In this document: positions 1-5,387 of the stretch, one piece after another
Layout: each line of letters starts with the position of its first letter
Numbering within the stretch: position 1 is the first letter of the stretch
Assembly: GCA_900765525.1 (NCBI GenBank)
Contig: CAAFRY010000074.1
Span: 1-5,387 of the forward strand
Direction of reading: 5' to 3'
Length of the DNA: 5,387 bases
From: an uncultured Blautia sp.
GTDB lineage: Bacteria; Bacillota; Clostridia; Lachnospirales; Lachnospiraceae
Program-made: the position numbers and the translations under genes
The notes under the pieces: generated by a model
The model's database searches: none
The model's input: only the letters and a program-made list of their open reading frames with translations
Told to the model about the DNA's origin: nothing

Positions 1-1
1 A

Positions 2-190
2 CTCCGAATTATCCCTCTTTGCCGCAATATCGGAGGAATCATTACCTTAAACGGTGTCATCTTTCTGGTAAAAGGATTTTTGCCCTTATTTTCAAACCAC
101 TGGTTTGTATCTGCAATGATTGTATGGATGATACTTGCCGGCTTAGATGTCTGGTATATCGAAAAAAGCAACCGATACCGCAGACCGTAA
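2..190 (+). CDS. C-terminal part of a small membrane protein (possibly DUF3784/SdpI-like), 5' end outside window
   Basis: The frame is open from the window edge to TAA at 188-190 and encodes the last 62 residues of a protein whose start lies upstream. Two hydrophobic stretches are visible. The first spans roughly residues 10-30 of the visible part (GGIITLNGVIFLVKG region) and the second roughly 34-52 (WFVSAMIVWMILAGLDVW region). They are followed by a short basic tail, EKSNRYRRP. A cysteine-containing LCR motif just before the first helix and an N-R-[YF]-[RK] ending are reminiscent of small DUF3784-type membrane proteins of Firmicutes. SdpI-like proteins are an alternative. This family call is from memory and is weak. 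No terminator separates the gene from the downstream mgtA leader, so the two may be co-transcribed. The overlapping frame at 19-216 looks like a shadow because it has no ribosome binding site and an improbable composition. Confidence 0.6.
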   Translation, partial: LRIIPLCRNIGGIITLNGVIFLVKGFLPLFSNHWFVSAMIVWMILAGLDVWYIEKSNRYRRP

Positions 191-231
191 TTCCCATTGC
201 GGTTTTACATAGATAGCTTTTAAAGATTGTG

Positions 232-237
232 AGGTGA
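232..237 (+). promoter_or_regulatory. Ribosome binding site of the leader reading frame
   Basis: AGGTGA lies five bases upstream of the ATG at 243. It is a reasonable Shine-Dalgarno match at a suitable distance, and it is the main reason to treat the short leader frame as translated. Confidence 0.55.
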
Positions 238-242
238 AAGAC

Positions 243-314
243 ATGGACTCTGAAGGCAGTCCACGAAGGCAGAGAATATTATATGAGTGTCCACAGATTC
301 CGTGTCCCTCATAG
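243..314 (+). CDS. Putative 23-residue MgtL-like leader peptide upstream of mgtA
   Basis: ATG at 243 opens a 23-codon frame ending in TAG at 312-314, 41 bases before the mgtA start. It is too short for ordinary ORF calling. The peptide begins [11 protein letters not shown] and ends CPQIPCPS, with four prolines in total. The opening has the pattern M-acid-x-acid-x-Ser/Thr-Pro followed by arginines. This parallels enterobacterial MgtL (recalled as MEPDPTPLPRRR...). There, acidic and proline codons destabilise the translating ribosome at low Mg2+ and raise mgtA expression. The last codons and the stop lie within inverted repeats that could alter access to the mgtA ribosome binding site. The position, the ribosome binding site and the resemblance are seen. 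Regulation by Mg2+ is inferred, and homology to MgtL cannot be shown from so short a peptide; convergence is equally likely. Confidence 0.55.
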   Translation: MDSEGSPRRQRILYECPQIPCPS

Positions 315-347
315 AATCTTCCTTGCCCCTACAAAAATTCAAGGAGG
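245..347 (+). promoter_or_regulatory. mgtA leader with mutually exclusive hairpins and a sequestered ribosome binding site
   Basis: Several exact inverted repeats overlap in pairs. GGACT 245-249 matches AGTCC 258-262 and competes with CTCTG 248-252 / CAGAG 270-274, sharing 248-249. TATGAG 282-287 matches CTCATA 308-313 and is topologically incompatible with AGATTC 295-300 / GAATCT 314-319. CTTCCTT 318-324 can pair with the mgtA ribosome binding site AAGGAGG at 341-347 (seven pairs, one G-U, 16-base loop) and competes with the preceding stem at 318-319. A ribosome moving along, pausing on, or leaving the leader frame could therefore shift which stems form. I see no T-run terminator here, so control of translation initiation seems more likely than intrinsic attenuation. 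I see no M-box (ykoK) consensus. Folding energies were not computed. Confidence 0.45.
341..347 (+). promoter_or_regulatory. Ribosome binding site of mgtA
   Basis: AAGGAGG is a full Shine-Dalgarno match eight bases before ATG 356. It decides the start codon. The open frame extends upstream to a GTG at 287, but that start has no comparable ribosome binding site and falls inside the leader frame. Confidence 0.9.
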
Positions 348-355
348 TAAGACCA

Positions 356-3121
356 ATGAACAAAAAAGAAAATCGTATGGCTGTTCGCCAGACTGTAGAA
401 AAGGCAGTCATCCGTGACGAACAGAACCGTCGCATCCAATCTGCAGCAACCAACCCGGTAAAAGAGGTTTTAAAAATCCTTCATACCACACTTAGGGGGT
501 TAGAAGCAGATACCGTATCCGTAAACCGTTCCAAATACGGTACGAACAAAGTCACCCACGAAAAAAAGAAATCCCTGGCAAAACGTGTGGCGGGTGCATT
601 TATTAACCCTTTTACTGCTATTTTGTTTTGCCTTGCGTTTGTTTCCACGATTACGGATATGATTTTCCCGTATTTTTCACTCTTTGGAAGCGTACCGGAG
701 GACTTTGATTTTTTGACAGTCGTTATCATTTTAACTATGGTATTTATTTCCGGTACCCTTCGCTTTGTGCAGGAATCCCGCAGCGGAAATGCGGCGGAAA
801 AGCTGCTTGCAATGATCACAACCACCTGTACCGTCACCCGCATAGGACAGGAAAAAACAGAGATACCTATGGATGACTTGGTGGTTGGTGATATTGTCCA
901 TTTATCTGCTGGGGACATGATTCCGGCAGATGTCCGTATCCTGGATGCAAAAGATCTATTTGTCAGCCAGGCAAGCCTTACCGGAGAAAGTGAACCGATT
1001 GAAAAGCTCCCTCATGTAAGCCCACATAAGGACAGTGTGACGGATTATACCAATATTGCATTTATGGGCAGTAATGTAATCTCCGGAAGTGCAACGGCTG
1101 TTGTTATCTGTGTTGGCGATCATACGCTGTTTGGCTCTATGGCCGCTGCTGTTGCCGGAGAAGCCGTGGAAACCAGTTTTACAAAAGGTGTCAATGCTGT
1201 GTCATGGGTACTGATCCGTTTTATGCTGGTGATGGTTCCGCTGGTATTCTTTGTGAATGGCATTACAAAGGGGGATTGGCTGGAGGCTTTCCTATTTGGG
1301 ATTTCCATTGCAGTAGGACTCACACCGGAAATGCTTCCGATGATTGTAACCACCTGCCTTGCAAAAGGCGCTGTTTCCATGAGTAAAAAGCAAACCATTG
1401 TAAAAAACCTCAATTCCATTCAGAATTTTGGTGCTATGGATATCCTCTGTACAGACAAGACGGGGACACTGACACAGGATAAGGTGGTATTGGAATATCA
1501 TCTCAATGTAAATGGAGAAGATGATACCAGAGTCCTTCGCCATGCCTATCTGAACAGTTACTTTCAGACAGGATATAAAAATCTCATGGATCTGGCTATT
1601 ATCCATAAAACAGAGGAGATGGAAGCGGCAGATAAGCGTCTGATTGACCTGTCAGAAACCTACGTCAAGGTGGATGAGATTCCCTTTGACTTTAAACGCC
1701 GCCGTTTATCCACTGTGGTACAGGATAAAAACGGAAAGACACAGATGGTAACAAAAGGTGCTGTGGAAGAGATGCTTTCAATCTGTAGCTTTGCAGAATG
1801 TGACGGGCATGTACAACCTCTGCGTGATGAAGTGCGGAGCCGGATTTTGAAAACTGTAGATGGATTAAATGAAAAAGGGTTTCGTGTTTTGGCTATCGCC
1901 CAAAAGAGCAACCCATCTCCAGTGGGAGCTTTTGGTGTCAAAGATGAATGCGATATGGTGCTGATTGGTTATCTGGCATTTTTAGATCCACCGAAAGAAT
2001 CTACTGCCGATGCTATCCAGGCATTGAAAAACCATGGGGTCCTTACCAAAATCCTCACAGGCGATAATGAAAAAGTAACCCGGACCATCTGTAAACAGGT
2101 AGGGCTGAAGGTCCGCAATATGCTCCTGGGTTCTGATCTGGAACACATGAGTGATGCTGAACTTGCCAGGGCGGCAGAAACCACCGATGTCTTTGCGAAA
2201 CTGACACCGGAGCAGAAAGCCCGTATTGTTTCTGTTCTTCGTGAGAATGGTCATACCGTTGGATTTATGGGCGATGGAATCAATGATGCTGCTGCCATGA
2301 AATCTGCGGACATCGGAATCTCCGTAGATACAGCGGTAGACGTGGCAAAAGAATCTGCAGACATCATTCTTTTAGAAAAAGACCTGATGGTCTTGGAACA
2401 GGGCATCATTGAAGGGCGGAAAACCTATGCCAACATGATCAAGTACATCAAAATGACTGCTTCTTCCAATTTTGGAAATATGTTTTCTGTACTGGCTGCT
2501 TCTGCTCTTCTGCCATTCCTGCCAATGGAAAGTGTACATTTGATTTTCCTGAACCTGATCTACGACCTGTCCTGTACGGCAATCCCATGGGACAATGTAG
2601 ATGAAGAATTTATTGCCAAACCACGGAAATGGGATGCCTCCAGTGTAGGCAGTTTTATGATCTGGATCGGACCAACCAGCTCCATCTTTGACTTTACCAC
2701 TTACATTTTCATGTACTTTGTATTCTGCCCGTTCTTTGTATCCAAGGGTATCCTGTTCAATGACCTGCCGGCTCATTTTAGTGGAGCAGAGCTGACGGCT
2801 ATGCAGACACAGTATATCGGAATGTTCCAGGCTGGCTGGTTTGTAGAATCTATGTGGAGCCAGACATTAGTGATCCACATGATCCGTACACCGAAGCTCC
2901 CATTTATCCAGAGCCGGGCATCTGCTCCTGTGACATTGCTTACAATGACAGGGATTACGATTCTAACCGTCATACCATTTACGATATTTGGAAAGCTCCT
3001 TGGGTTTGTGGCACTGCCAGCAGCATACTTTGCATATCTGCTTCCGTGTATCTTATTGTATATGGCTTTGGCAACAAGCTTGAAAAAGGCTTATGTCCGT
3101 CATTTTGGCGAATTGCTTTAA
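356..3121 (+). CDS. mgtA: Magnesium-translocating P-type ATPase (P3B, MgtA/MgtB family)
   Basis: This 921-residue integral membrane ATPase imports Mg2+ across the cytoplasmic membrane by ATP hydrolysis. It is slightly longer than E. coli MgtA, recalled as about 898 residues. Core P-type motifs are intact. TGES lies at residues 209-212 (actuator domain), and DKTGTLT has its phosphorylated aspartate at D367. KGA lies at 467-469 (nucleotide-binding domain), TGDN at 568-571, and GDGIND at 639-644. Family marks of P3B are PEMLP at 324-328 in transmembrane helix 4 and [17 protein letters not shown] around 733-749 near helix 6. Helices are visible near residues 85-104, 119-140, 284-304 and 312-334, with the rest between about 702 and 910, consistent with ten. 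The basic N-terminal region is typical of the family. The GTG-started 23-residue extension from 287 is rejected because a full ribosome binding site precedes ATG 356. It is followed 12 bases later by a small membrane-protein gene. Regulation is probably through the leader (243-347). No frameshift or missing catalytic residue is seen. Confidence 0.96.
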   Translation: MNKKENRMAVRQTVEKAVIRDEQNRRIQSAATNPVKEVLKILHTTLRGLEADTVSVNRSKYGTNKVTHEKKKSLAKRVAGAFINPFTAILFCLAFVSTITDMIFPYFSLFGSVPEDFDFLTVVIILTMVFISGTLRFVQESRSGNAAEKLLAMITTTCTVTRIGQEKTEIPMDDLVVGDIVHLSAGDMIPADVRILDAKDLFVSQASLTGESEPIEKLPHVSPHKDSVTDYTNIAFMGSNVISGSATAVVICVGDHTLFGSMAAAVAGEAVETSFTKGVNAVSWVLIRFMLVMVPLVFFVNGITKGDWLEAFLFGISIAVGLTPEMLPMIVTTCLAKGAVSMSKKQTIVKNLNSIQNFGAMDILCTDKTGTLTQDKVVLEYHLNVNGEDDTRVLRHAYLNSYFQTGYKNLMDLAIIHKTEEMEAADKRLIDLSETYVKVDEIPFDFKRRRLSTVVQDKNGKTQMVTKGAVEEMLSICSFAECDGHVQPLRDEVRSRILKTVDGLNEKGFRVLAIAQKSNPSPVGAFGVKDECDMVLIGYLAFLDPPKESTADAIQALKNHGVLTKILTGDNEKVTRTICKQVGLKVRNMLLGSDLEHMSDAELARAAETTDVFAKLTPEQKARIVSVLRENGHTVGFMGDGINDAAAMKSADIGISVDTAVDVAKESADIILLEKDLMVLEQGIIEGRKTYANMIKYIKMTASSNFGNMFSVLAASALLPFLPMESVHLIFLNLIYDLSCTAIPWDNVDEEFIAKPRKWDASSVGSFMIWIGPTSSIFDFTTYIFMYFVFCPFFVSKGILFNDLPAHFSGAELTAMQTQYIGMFQAGWFVESMWSQTLVIHMIRTPKLPFIQSRASAPVTLLTMTGITILTVIPFTIFGKLLGFVALPAAYFAYLLPCILLYMALATSLKKAYVRHFGELL

Positions 3122-3126
3122 GGAGG
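3120..3126 (+). promoter_or_regulatory. Ribosome binding site overlapping the mgtA stop codon
   Basis: AAGGAGG overlaps the last two bases of the mgtA TAA and lies seven bases before ATG 3134. Such tight packing suggests that the small downstream gene is translated in step with mgtA. Confidence 0.85.
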
Positions 3127-3133
3127 TGCAACA

Positions 3134-3313
3134 ATGAACTGGAAAGAACTTTGGATGACACTTTTTGGAACTACGGAATGGCTTGGTCTGAACATAGGAT
3201 TCTGGGTGGCTTTAGCTGCCGTATTACTAATTGTAATTCTTATGAACGTCCTATTTTGGTCTATGAAGCCGAAAACAGACACCAAAAACTGTCATAATAA
3301 AAAAGAGGCATAA
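3134..3313 (+). CDS. 59-residue single-pass membrane protein linked to mgtA
   Basis: ATG 3134 with a perfect ribosome binding site opens a 59-codon frame ending in TAA at 3311-3313. It lies 12 bases after mgtA and just before the operon terminator. The N-terminus (MNWKELWMTLFGTTEWLG) is aromatic and amphipathic. One transmembrane helix spans roughly residues 21-43, rich in Ala/Leu/Val/Ile with Trp at 24 and 42. A lysine-rich, probably cytoplasmic tail follows (MKPKTDTKN through the end), with single Cys53 and His54. I do not recognise a named family, though I have an impression that similar short proteins follow mgtA in other Clostridia. Its placement suggests an accessory or stabilising subunit of the transporter, as the unrelated small proteins MgtS and MgtR act on MgtA or MgtC in enterobacteria. 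That role is inference. The longer overlapping frame at 2854-3297 is a shadow. Confidence 0.8.
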   Translation: MNWKELWMTLFGTTEWLGLNIGFWVALAAVLLIVILMNVLFWSMKPKTDTKNCHNKKEA

Positions 3314-3320
3314 AAGAAGC

Positions 3321-3370
3321 AGGGGAGAGACACAAATTTTCGTGTAGTCTCCCCTCATGTATTTTCTTTC
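3321..3370 (+). terminator. Intrinsic terminator of the mgtA unit
   Basis: AGGGGAGA at 3321-3328 pairs perfectly with TCTCCCCT at 3348-3355. ACAC 3330-3333 pairs with GTGT 3342-3345 inside it, around the loop AAATTTTC. A T-rich but interrupted tract (TATTTTCTTTC, 3360-3370) begins a few bases after the stem. It ends the mgtA/small-protein unit and isolates it from the ssb leader. Confidence 0.85.
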
Positions 3371-3400
3371 AGTACAACACAATATACTGTATTTTTATTA

Positions 3401-3429
3401 TTGACCTACTCTACATCTTATGTTACTAT
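3401..3429 (+). promoter_or_regulatory. Probable sigma-A promoter for ssb
   Basis: TTGACC (-35, 3401-3406) is followed after 17 bases by TACTAT (-10, 3424-3429). A TG at 3421-3422 adds an extended -10. Both hexamers are one mismatch from consensus. The predicted transcript start is near 3436, giving a leader of about 170 bases before ssb. The promoter lies just beyond the mgtA terminator, which supports a separate transcription unit. Confidence 0.7.
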
Positions 3430-3514
3430 GATATTGTATTTAAGTTTTGTGTTATCCCTTTATAGGGTGTCTGGATACTATCTCCAGTACACATGCAGTT
3501 TAAGTTGGAAAATC

Positions 3515-3562
3515 GTGTCATTATAATGCCGTTTTATACGGTGCTATAATGGCACTTTTTTT
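3515..3562 (+). terminator. Terminator-like hairpin upstream of ssb (candidate attenuator)
   Basis: GTGTCATTATA at 3515-3525 pairs with TATAATGGCAC at 3545-3555 (11 pairs, one G-U). An inner stem, GCCGT 3528-3532 with ACGGT 3538-3542, closes on the loop TTTAT... region. Seven T follow immediately at 3556-3562. This is a textbook intrinsic terminator shape, yet it sits between the probable promoter and the ssb ribosome binding site. The hairpin also contains two TATAAT hexamers (3522-3527 and 3545-3550), so part of the symmetry could instead reflect promoter or operator sequence. Confidence 0.6.
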
Positions 3563-3593
3563 ATTTATCACTATTTTATCGCCCAAAGGGCAG

Positions 3594-3600
3594 AAAGGAG
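3594..3600 (+). promoter_or_regulatory. Ribosome binding site of ssb
   Basis: AAAGGAG lies seven bases before ATG 3608, separated by an A/T-only spacer. It supports this start for ssb. Confidence 0.85.
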
Positions 3601-3607
3601 AATTTTT

Positions 3608-4252
3608 ATGTCATCTATTATCATTGTAACAGGAAGGGTAACTGCCGATCCGGTTATGCAACAAGCAAAGAACTCCGGAACTGAATACATCAGTCTGGGG
3701 CTTGCTACCAACCAGAGAGGTCAAAACGGAAAGGAAGACCCCATCTTCTATCAGTGTTACTGCAACAAGTTTCTTGCAGATCGACTGATAAAAGCCGGTG
3801 TCAAAAAATCAACGTGTCTCATGGTCTACGGAGATTTAGAACTCCATCCGTATATTCACCAGAAAGGCAATAATGCAGGTCAAGCAGCTATCACGCCGCA
3901 AATTATGGTAAAGGACTGGCAGTTCTTACCTGCGAATCGTAATGATACCAATGCAGCAACACCTGTACCGGGGAATCCAATGGTCGGAAATCCGAATGTT
4001 CCACCAGTACCAGCAAACGGTGCTACTTATAATGGAAACCCGGCAATGGGAATGAATCCTTCCGGTACCGTGCCTACTGGCGCAATGCCAGTCAATAACA
4101 ATATGATGCCACAGACCGCACAACAGATGTCTTATGCTCCGGCAGGGGGATCGGCTTATGCACCACAGGGATTTACGGCTGGCAATGTGTCAAGTGATGG
4201 ATTTACCAATATTCCAGAAAACACACCACCACAGCAGCTTCCATTCCCGTAA
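3608..4252 (+). CDS. ssb: Single-stranded DNA-binding protein, divergent, mobile-element type
   Basis: The protein has 214 residues. Residues about 1-108 form an SSB-type OB fold: it opens SIIIVTGRVTADPV, with FYQCYCNKFLADRL at 47-60 matching the usual [FY]-x-x-x-x-[FWY]-x-[KN]-x-[AL] strand region. VYGDLELHPY lies at 73-82 and VKDWQFLP at 101-108 closes the fold. Residues 109-200 are a disordered linker rich in Asn, Pro, Gly, Met and Ala. The end is PPQQLPFP, which keeps a Pro-Phe pair but lacks the run of aspartates of a typical tip (DDDIPF) and adds a final proline. It would bind single-stranded DNA during replication or conjugative transfer. The divergence and the unknown membrane protein downstream suggest a second, element-borne copy rather than the chromosomal replication SSB, which usually sits between rpsF and rpsR. 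Those flanking genes are absent here. The family call is firm; the mobile-element origin is inferred. Confidence 0.88.
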   Translation: MSSIIIVTGRVTADPVMQQAKNSGTEYISLGLATNQRGQNGKEDPIFYQCYCNKFLADRLIKAGVKKSTCLMVYGDLELHPYIHQKGNNAGQAAITPQIMVKDWQFLPANRNDTNAATPVPGNPMVGNPNVPPVPANGATYNGNPAMGMNPSGTVPTGAMPVNNNMMPQTAQQMSYAPAGGSAYAPQGFTAGNVSSDGFTNIPENTPPQQLPFP

Positions 4253-4273
4253 ATTATCAAAGATCCCTAAAAT

Positions 4274-4325
4274 GAAGGAATTGCGACTTTCCAGTATCTA
4301 CTGGTCTGCTGCAATTCCTTTTTCT
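4274..4325 (+). terminator. Terminator-like hairpin after ssb
   Basis: AAGGAATTGC at 4275-4284 pairs perfectly with GCAATTCCTT at 4311-4320. Inside, CCAGT 4291-4295 pairs with ACTGG 4300-4304 around a four-base loop. The stem runs into TTTCT (T-run 4319-4323). It should end the ssb transcript at least partly. The next gene starts only 27 bases further on with no clear promoter of its own, so some readthrough or a weak unseen promoter is likely. Confidence 0.7.
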
Positions 4326-4351
4326 ATTAAAACAAACATGGAGGAAATGAA

Positions 4352-5137
4352 GTGAATACACAAAAGAAATTTCTTAAAGTTCTAAGTATGCTCACAATAA
4401 TTTTGTTAATTGCAACTATATTCATACCAGGAAATGGAAATCGTAATGCAGTCGCAAGTATCGGAATCCTTGGCATCCTGCTGCTATTTCTTTCCACACT
4501 TCTTCCCAAAATCCATAAACTGACTCTAAACCTACTCAAGAACCAGGGCAAAACAAGCCCTTGGTCTTCTTTGAAATCATCTGAGCCAGTTTCCGAAACA
4601 GAAGAATTGCTTTGGAGACAAATCAGCTATCAAATTACCGACAAACTACAGGCTGCATTTCCAAATGCAACATGGGAATTCCAGAAGCCGCCATCCATGA
4701 AGCAGCTTCTTTGCGGAAATCCCATACGTCTGAGAACCTTTCATACGGAGGACTACAACTTTGCGGAAGCACGTATGAACCAATACGGATATCTGGAACT
4801 TCAAATGCTGACCATTGCCAGCCTCAAAAAGACTGTCACAGTTACCGATGAGGACGATGTTCCTTTTGCTGATCCGGAATCCTGGTATTCCTTAATTGGC
4901 AAGAAAAAACTGGAGAACCTTATCGGACAGCTCCATGCGAAAGGACACCATAAACTCTATATTAATGAAAACGGGCAAATTTACATCCAAAATGGTGATA
5001 CAGCGGAAATCAAGGATTGTTTTGATTATTTCCCGCCACGAAACTATTGGGATATTCTCATTTCCATCTTCCAAAAAGATGAATTGACCGCAAAAGAAAA
5101 GGACCAGGCACTAGAATTATCCTGGATAAAAGAATAA
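4352..5137 (+). CDS. Two-helix membrane protein of unknown function
   Basis: This 261-residue frame starts at GTG 4352, with GGAGG at 4340-4344 seven bases upstream. Two transmembrane helices are clear near residues 7-26 and 35-52, joined by a short loop (GNGNRNAV). A serine-rich stretch (about 65-80) leads to a soluble domain of about 180 residues (80-261). That domain has mixed alpha/beta character, several aromatic residues (WRQISYQITDKLQAAFP; PESWYSLIG; YFPPRNYWDI) and a charged helical end (KDELTAKEKDQALELSWIKE). With both N-terminal helices in the membrane, the domain probably lies in the cytoplasm. I recognise no family. It is followed directly by another gene whose ribosome binding site overlaps its stop codon, so these two form an operon. 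The neighbourhood with a divergent ssb suggests an element-encoded accessory protein. No catalytic motif is evident. Confidence 0.82.
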   Translation: MNTQKKFLKVLSMLTIILLIATIFIPGNGNRNAVASIGILGILLLFLSTLLPKIHKLTLNLLKNQGKTSPWSSLKSSEPVSETEELLWRQISYQITDKLQAAFPNATWEFQKPPSMKQLLCGNPIRLRTFHTEDYNFAEARMNQYGYLELQMLTIASLKKTVTVTDEDDVPFADPESWYSLIGKKKLENLIGQLHAKGHHKLYINENGQIYIQNGDTAEIKDCFDYFPPRNYWDILISIFQKDELTAKEKDQALELSWIKE

Positions 5138-5150
5138 AGGAGGAAATACT

Positions 5151-5387
5151 ATGCCAAATACAAACTTTGTCCCTAACTGGACTTTTGAAAGAACGCTACC
5201 ATCTCCATTTGACAGCTATTCCGGGAAAAGTGCAGTGATGAAAGACATCGCTTCCAAATACTGTAATCAGCCTAAAAAACGGGCTACTCTCCATTCTGCT
5301 ACTTTGCAGGCAGTTTTTTCTTATATGGATTTGGAAAATCCACCTGCTGGAAAAGCAGAGGAAGAACGCGGAGCCATTGGAAACCAA
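5151..5387 (+). CDS. Unrecognised protein, N-terminal 79 residues, truncated by the window end
   Basis: ATG 5151 follows AAGGAGG (5137-5143) at seven bases, and the frame stays open to the last base, so only the first 79 residues are seen. The start, MPNTNFVPNWTFERTLPSPF, has no signal peptide or membrane helix. A basic patch, QPKKRATLHS, follows, then a probable helix (LQAVFSYMDL) and a charged segment, AGKAEEERGAIGN. The intergenic gap to the upstream membrane-protein gene is 13 bases, so the two are probably co-translated. I do not recognise the family. The soluble, basic character would fit a DNA-associated protein of a mobile element, but nothing in the visible part proves it. Confidence 0.75.
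   Translation, partial: MPNTNFVPNWTFERTLPSPFDSYSGKSAVMKDIASKYCNQPKKRATLHSATLQAVFSYMDLENPPAGKAEEERGAIGNQ

Larger units (their letters stand above)
3436..3607 (+). promoter_or_regulatory. Long structured 5' leader of ssb, candidate attenuator or short terminated RNA
   Basis: From the predicted transcript start to ssb there are about 170 non-coding bases carrying three stems. The first is a small hairpin, CCCT 3456-3459 / AGGG 3464-3467. The second runs from 3467 to 3492: GTGTCTGGA pairs with TCCAG-T-ACAC through nine pairs with one bulged T, and its first base overlaps the small stem. The third is the terminator-like hairpin at 3515-3562. A four-base ACAC (3489-3492) could pair with either GTGT copy (3467-3470 or 3515-3518), a weak hint of an alternative fold. 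No known riboswitch class is recognised. The layout suggests either conditional readthrough into ssb or release of a roughly 125-base RNA. Confidence 0.45.

Noticed and set aside
197..225. Possible mgtA promoter TTGCGG ... TTAAAG
   Set aside because: The -10 matches only three of six positions and the start would fall on the leader frame's ribosome binding site. The true promoter may lie upstream of the window.
277..282. TATTAT as a -10 box inside the leader frame
   Set aside because: No acceptable -35 hexamer is found at 16-18 bases upstream.
287..355. GTG-started 23-residue N-terminal extension of MgtA
   Set aside because: ATG 356 has a full AAGGAGG at eight bases, while GTG 287 has no ribosome binding site and lies inside the leader frame.
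191..355. M-box (ykoK) or other known metal riboswitch before mgtA
   Set aside because: None of the conserved segments I remember for the M-box or the yybP-ykoY class is visible. A model search was not possible.
481..918. Reverse-strand open frames across mgtA (for example 481-918 and 2372-2776)
   Set aside because: They lie opposite a conserved coding region, lack ribosome binding sites and have unlikely compositions; they are shadows.
2854..3297. 147-codon + frame spanning the mgtA end and the small gene
   Set aside because: It overlaps conserved MgtA sequence in another phase and has no recognisable features. The 59-codon frame has the perfect ribosome binding site.
3493..3549. 18-codon frame (begins MQFKLENRV) in the ssb leader, ending inside the terminator-like hairpin
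   Set aside because: There is no ribosome binding site upstream and the preceding bases are in a stable hairpin. Its position is suggestive of an attenuation peptide but unsupported.
4338..4355. Five-codon frame (MEEMK) overlapping the GTG start of the membrane-protein gene
   Set aside because: It coincides with the ribosome binding site region and lacks its own. It is most simply chance, though translational coupling cannot be excluded.

Overview
The window looks like a low- to mid-GC Firmicute, most likely a gut Clostridia/Lachnospiraceae-type genome. This rests on the strong AAGGAGG ribosome binding sites, the intrinsic terminators, the codon use, and an SSB with a long Asn/Pro/Gly/Met-rich tail. 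No RNA gene, IS, CRISPR array, attachment site or origin was recognised. All genes are on the + strand.

Region 1 (1-3370) is a magnesium-transport unit. The 3' end of a small membrane-protein gene (2-190) is followed by a 165-base leader and then a complete P3B-type Mg2+ P-type ATPase (MgtA family, 356-3121). A 59-residue single-pass membrane protein (3134-3313) comes next, and a strong intrinsic terminator (3321-3370) closes the unit. The leader holds a 23-codon reading frame with its own ribosome binding site (243-314). Its first residues, MDSEGSPRR, resemble the acidic/proline/arginine opening of enterobacterial MgtL. The leader also holds overlapping, mutually exclusive inverted repeats, one of which would bury the mgtA ribosome binding site. 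I see no M-box-like sequence. The arrangement suggests leader-peptide control of a Mg2+ importer in a Gram-positive bacterium.

Region 2 (3371-3607) is a non-coding leader for ssb. It has a good extended -10 promoter (3401-3429), a stable hairpin (3467-3492), and a long hairpin ending in seven T (3515-3562) placed before the ssb ribosome binding site. It reads as a transcription attenuator or a short terminated RNA.

Region 3 (3608-5387) resembles the backbone of an integrative conjugative element or plasmid. It contains a divergent single-stranded DNA-binding protein with an atypical C-terminus, a second terminator-like hairpin, a two-helix membrane protein of unknown function, and the start of an unrecognised soluble protein running off the window. 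The mgtA unit may therefore be cargo next to mobile-element genes, or ssb may mark the edge of the element. The window alone cannot decide this.
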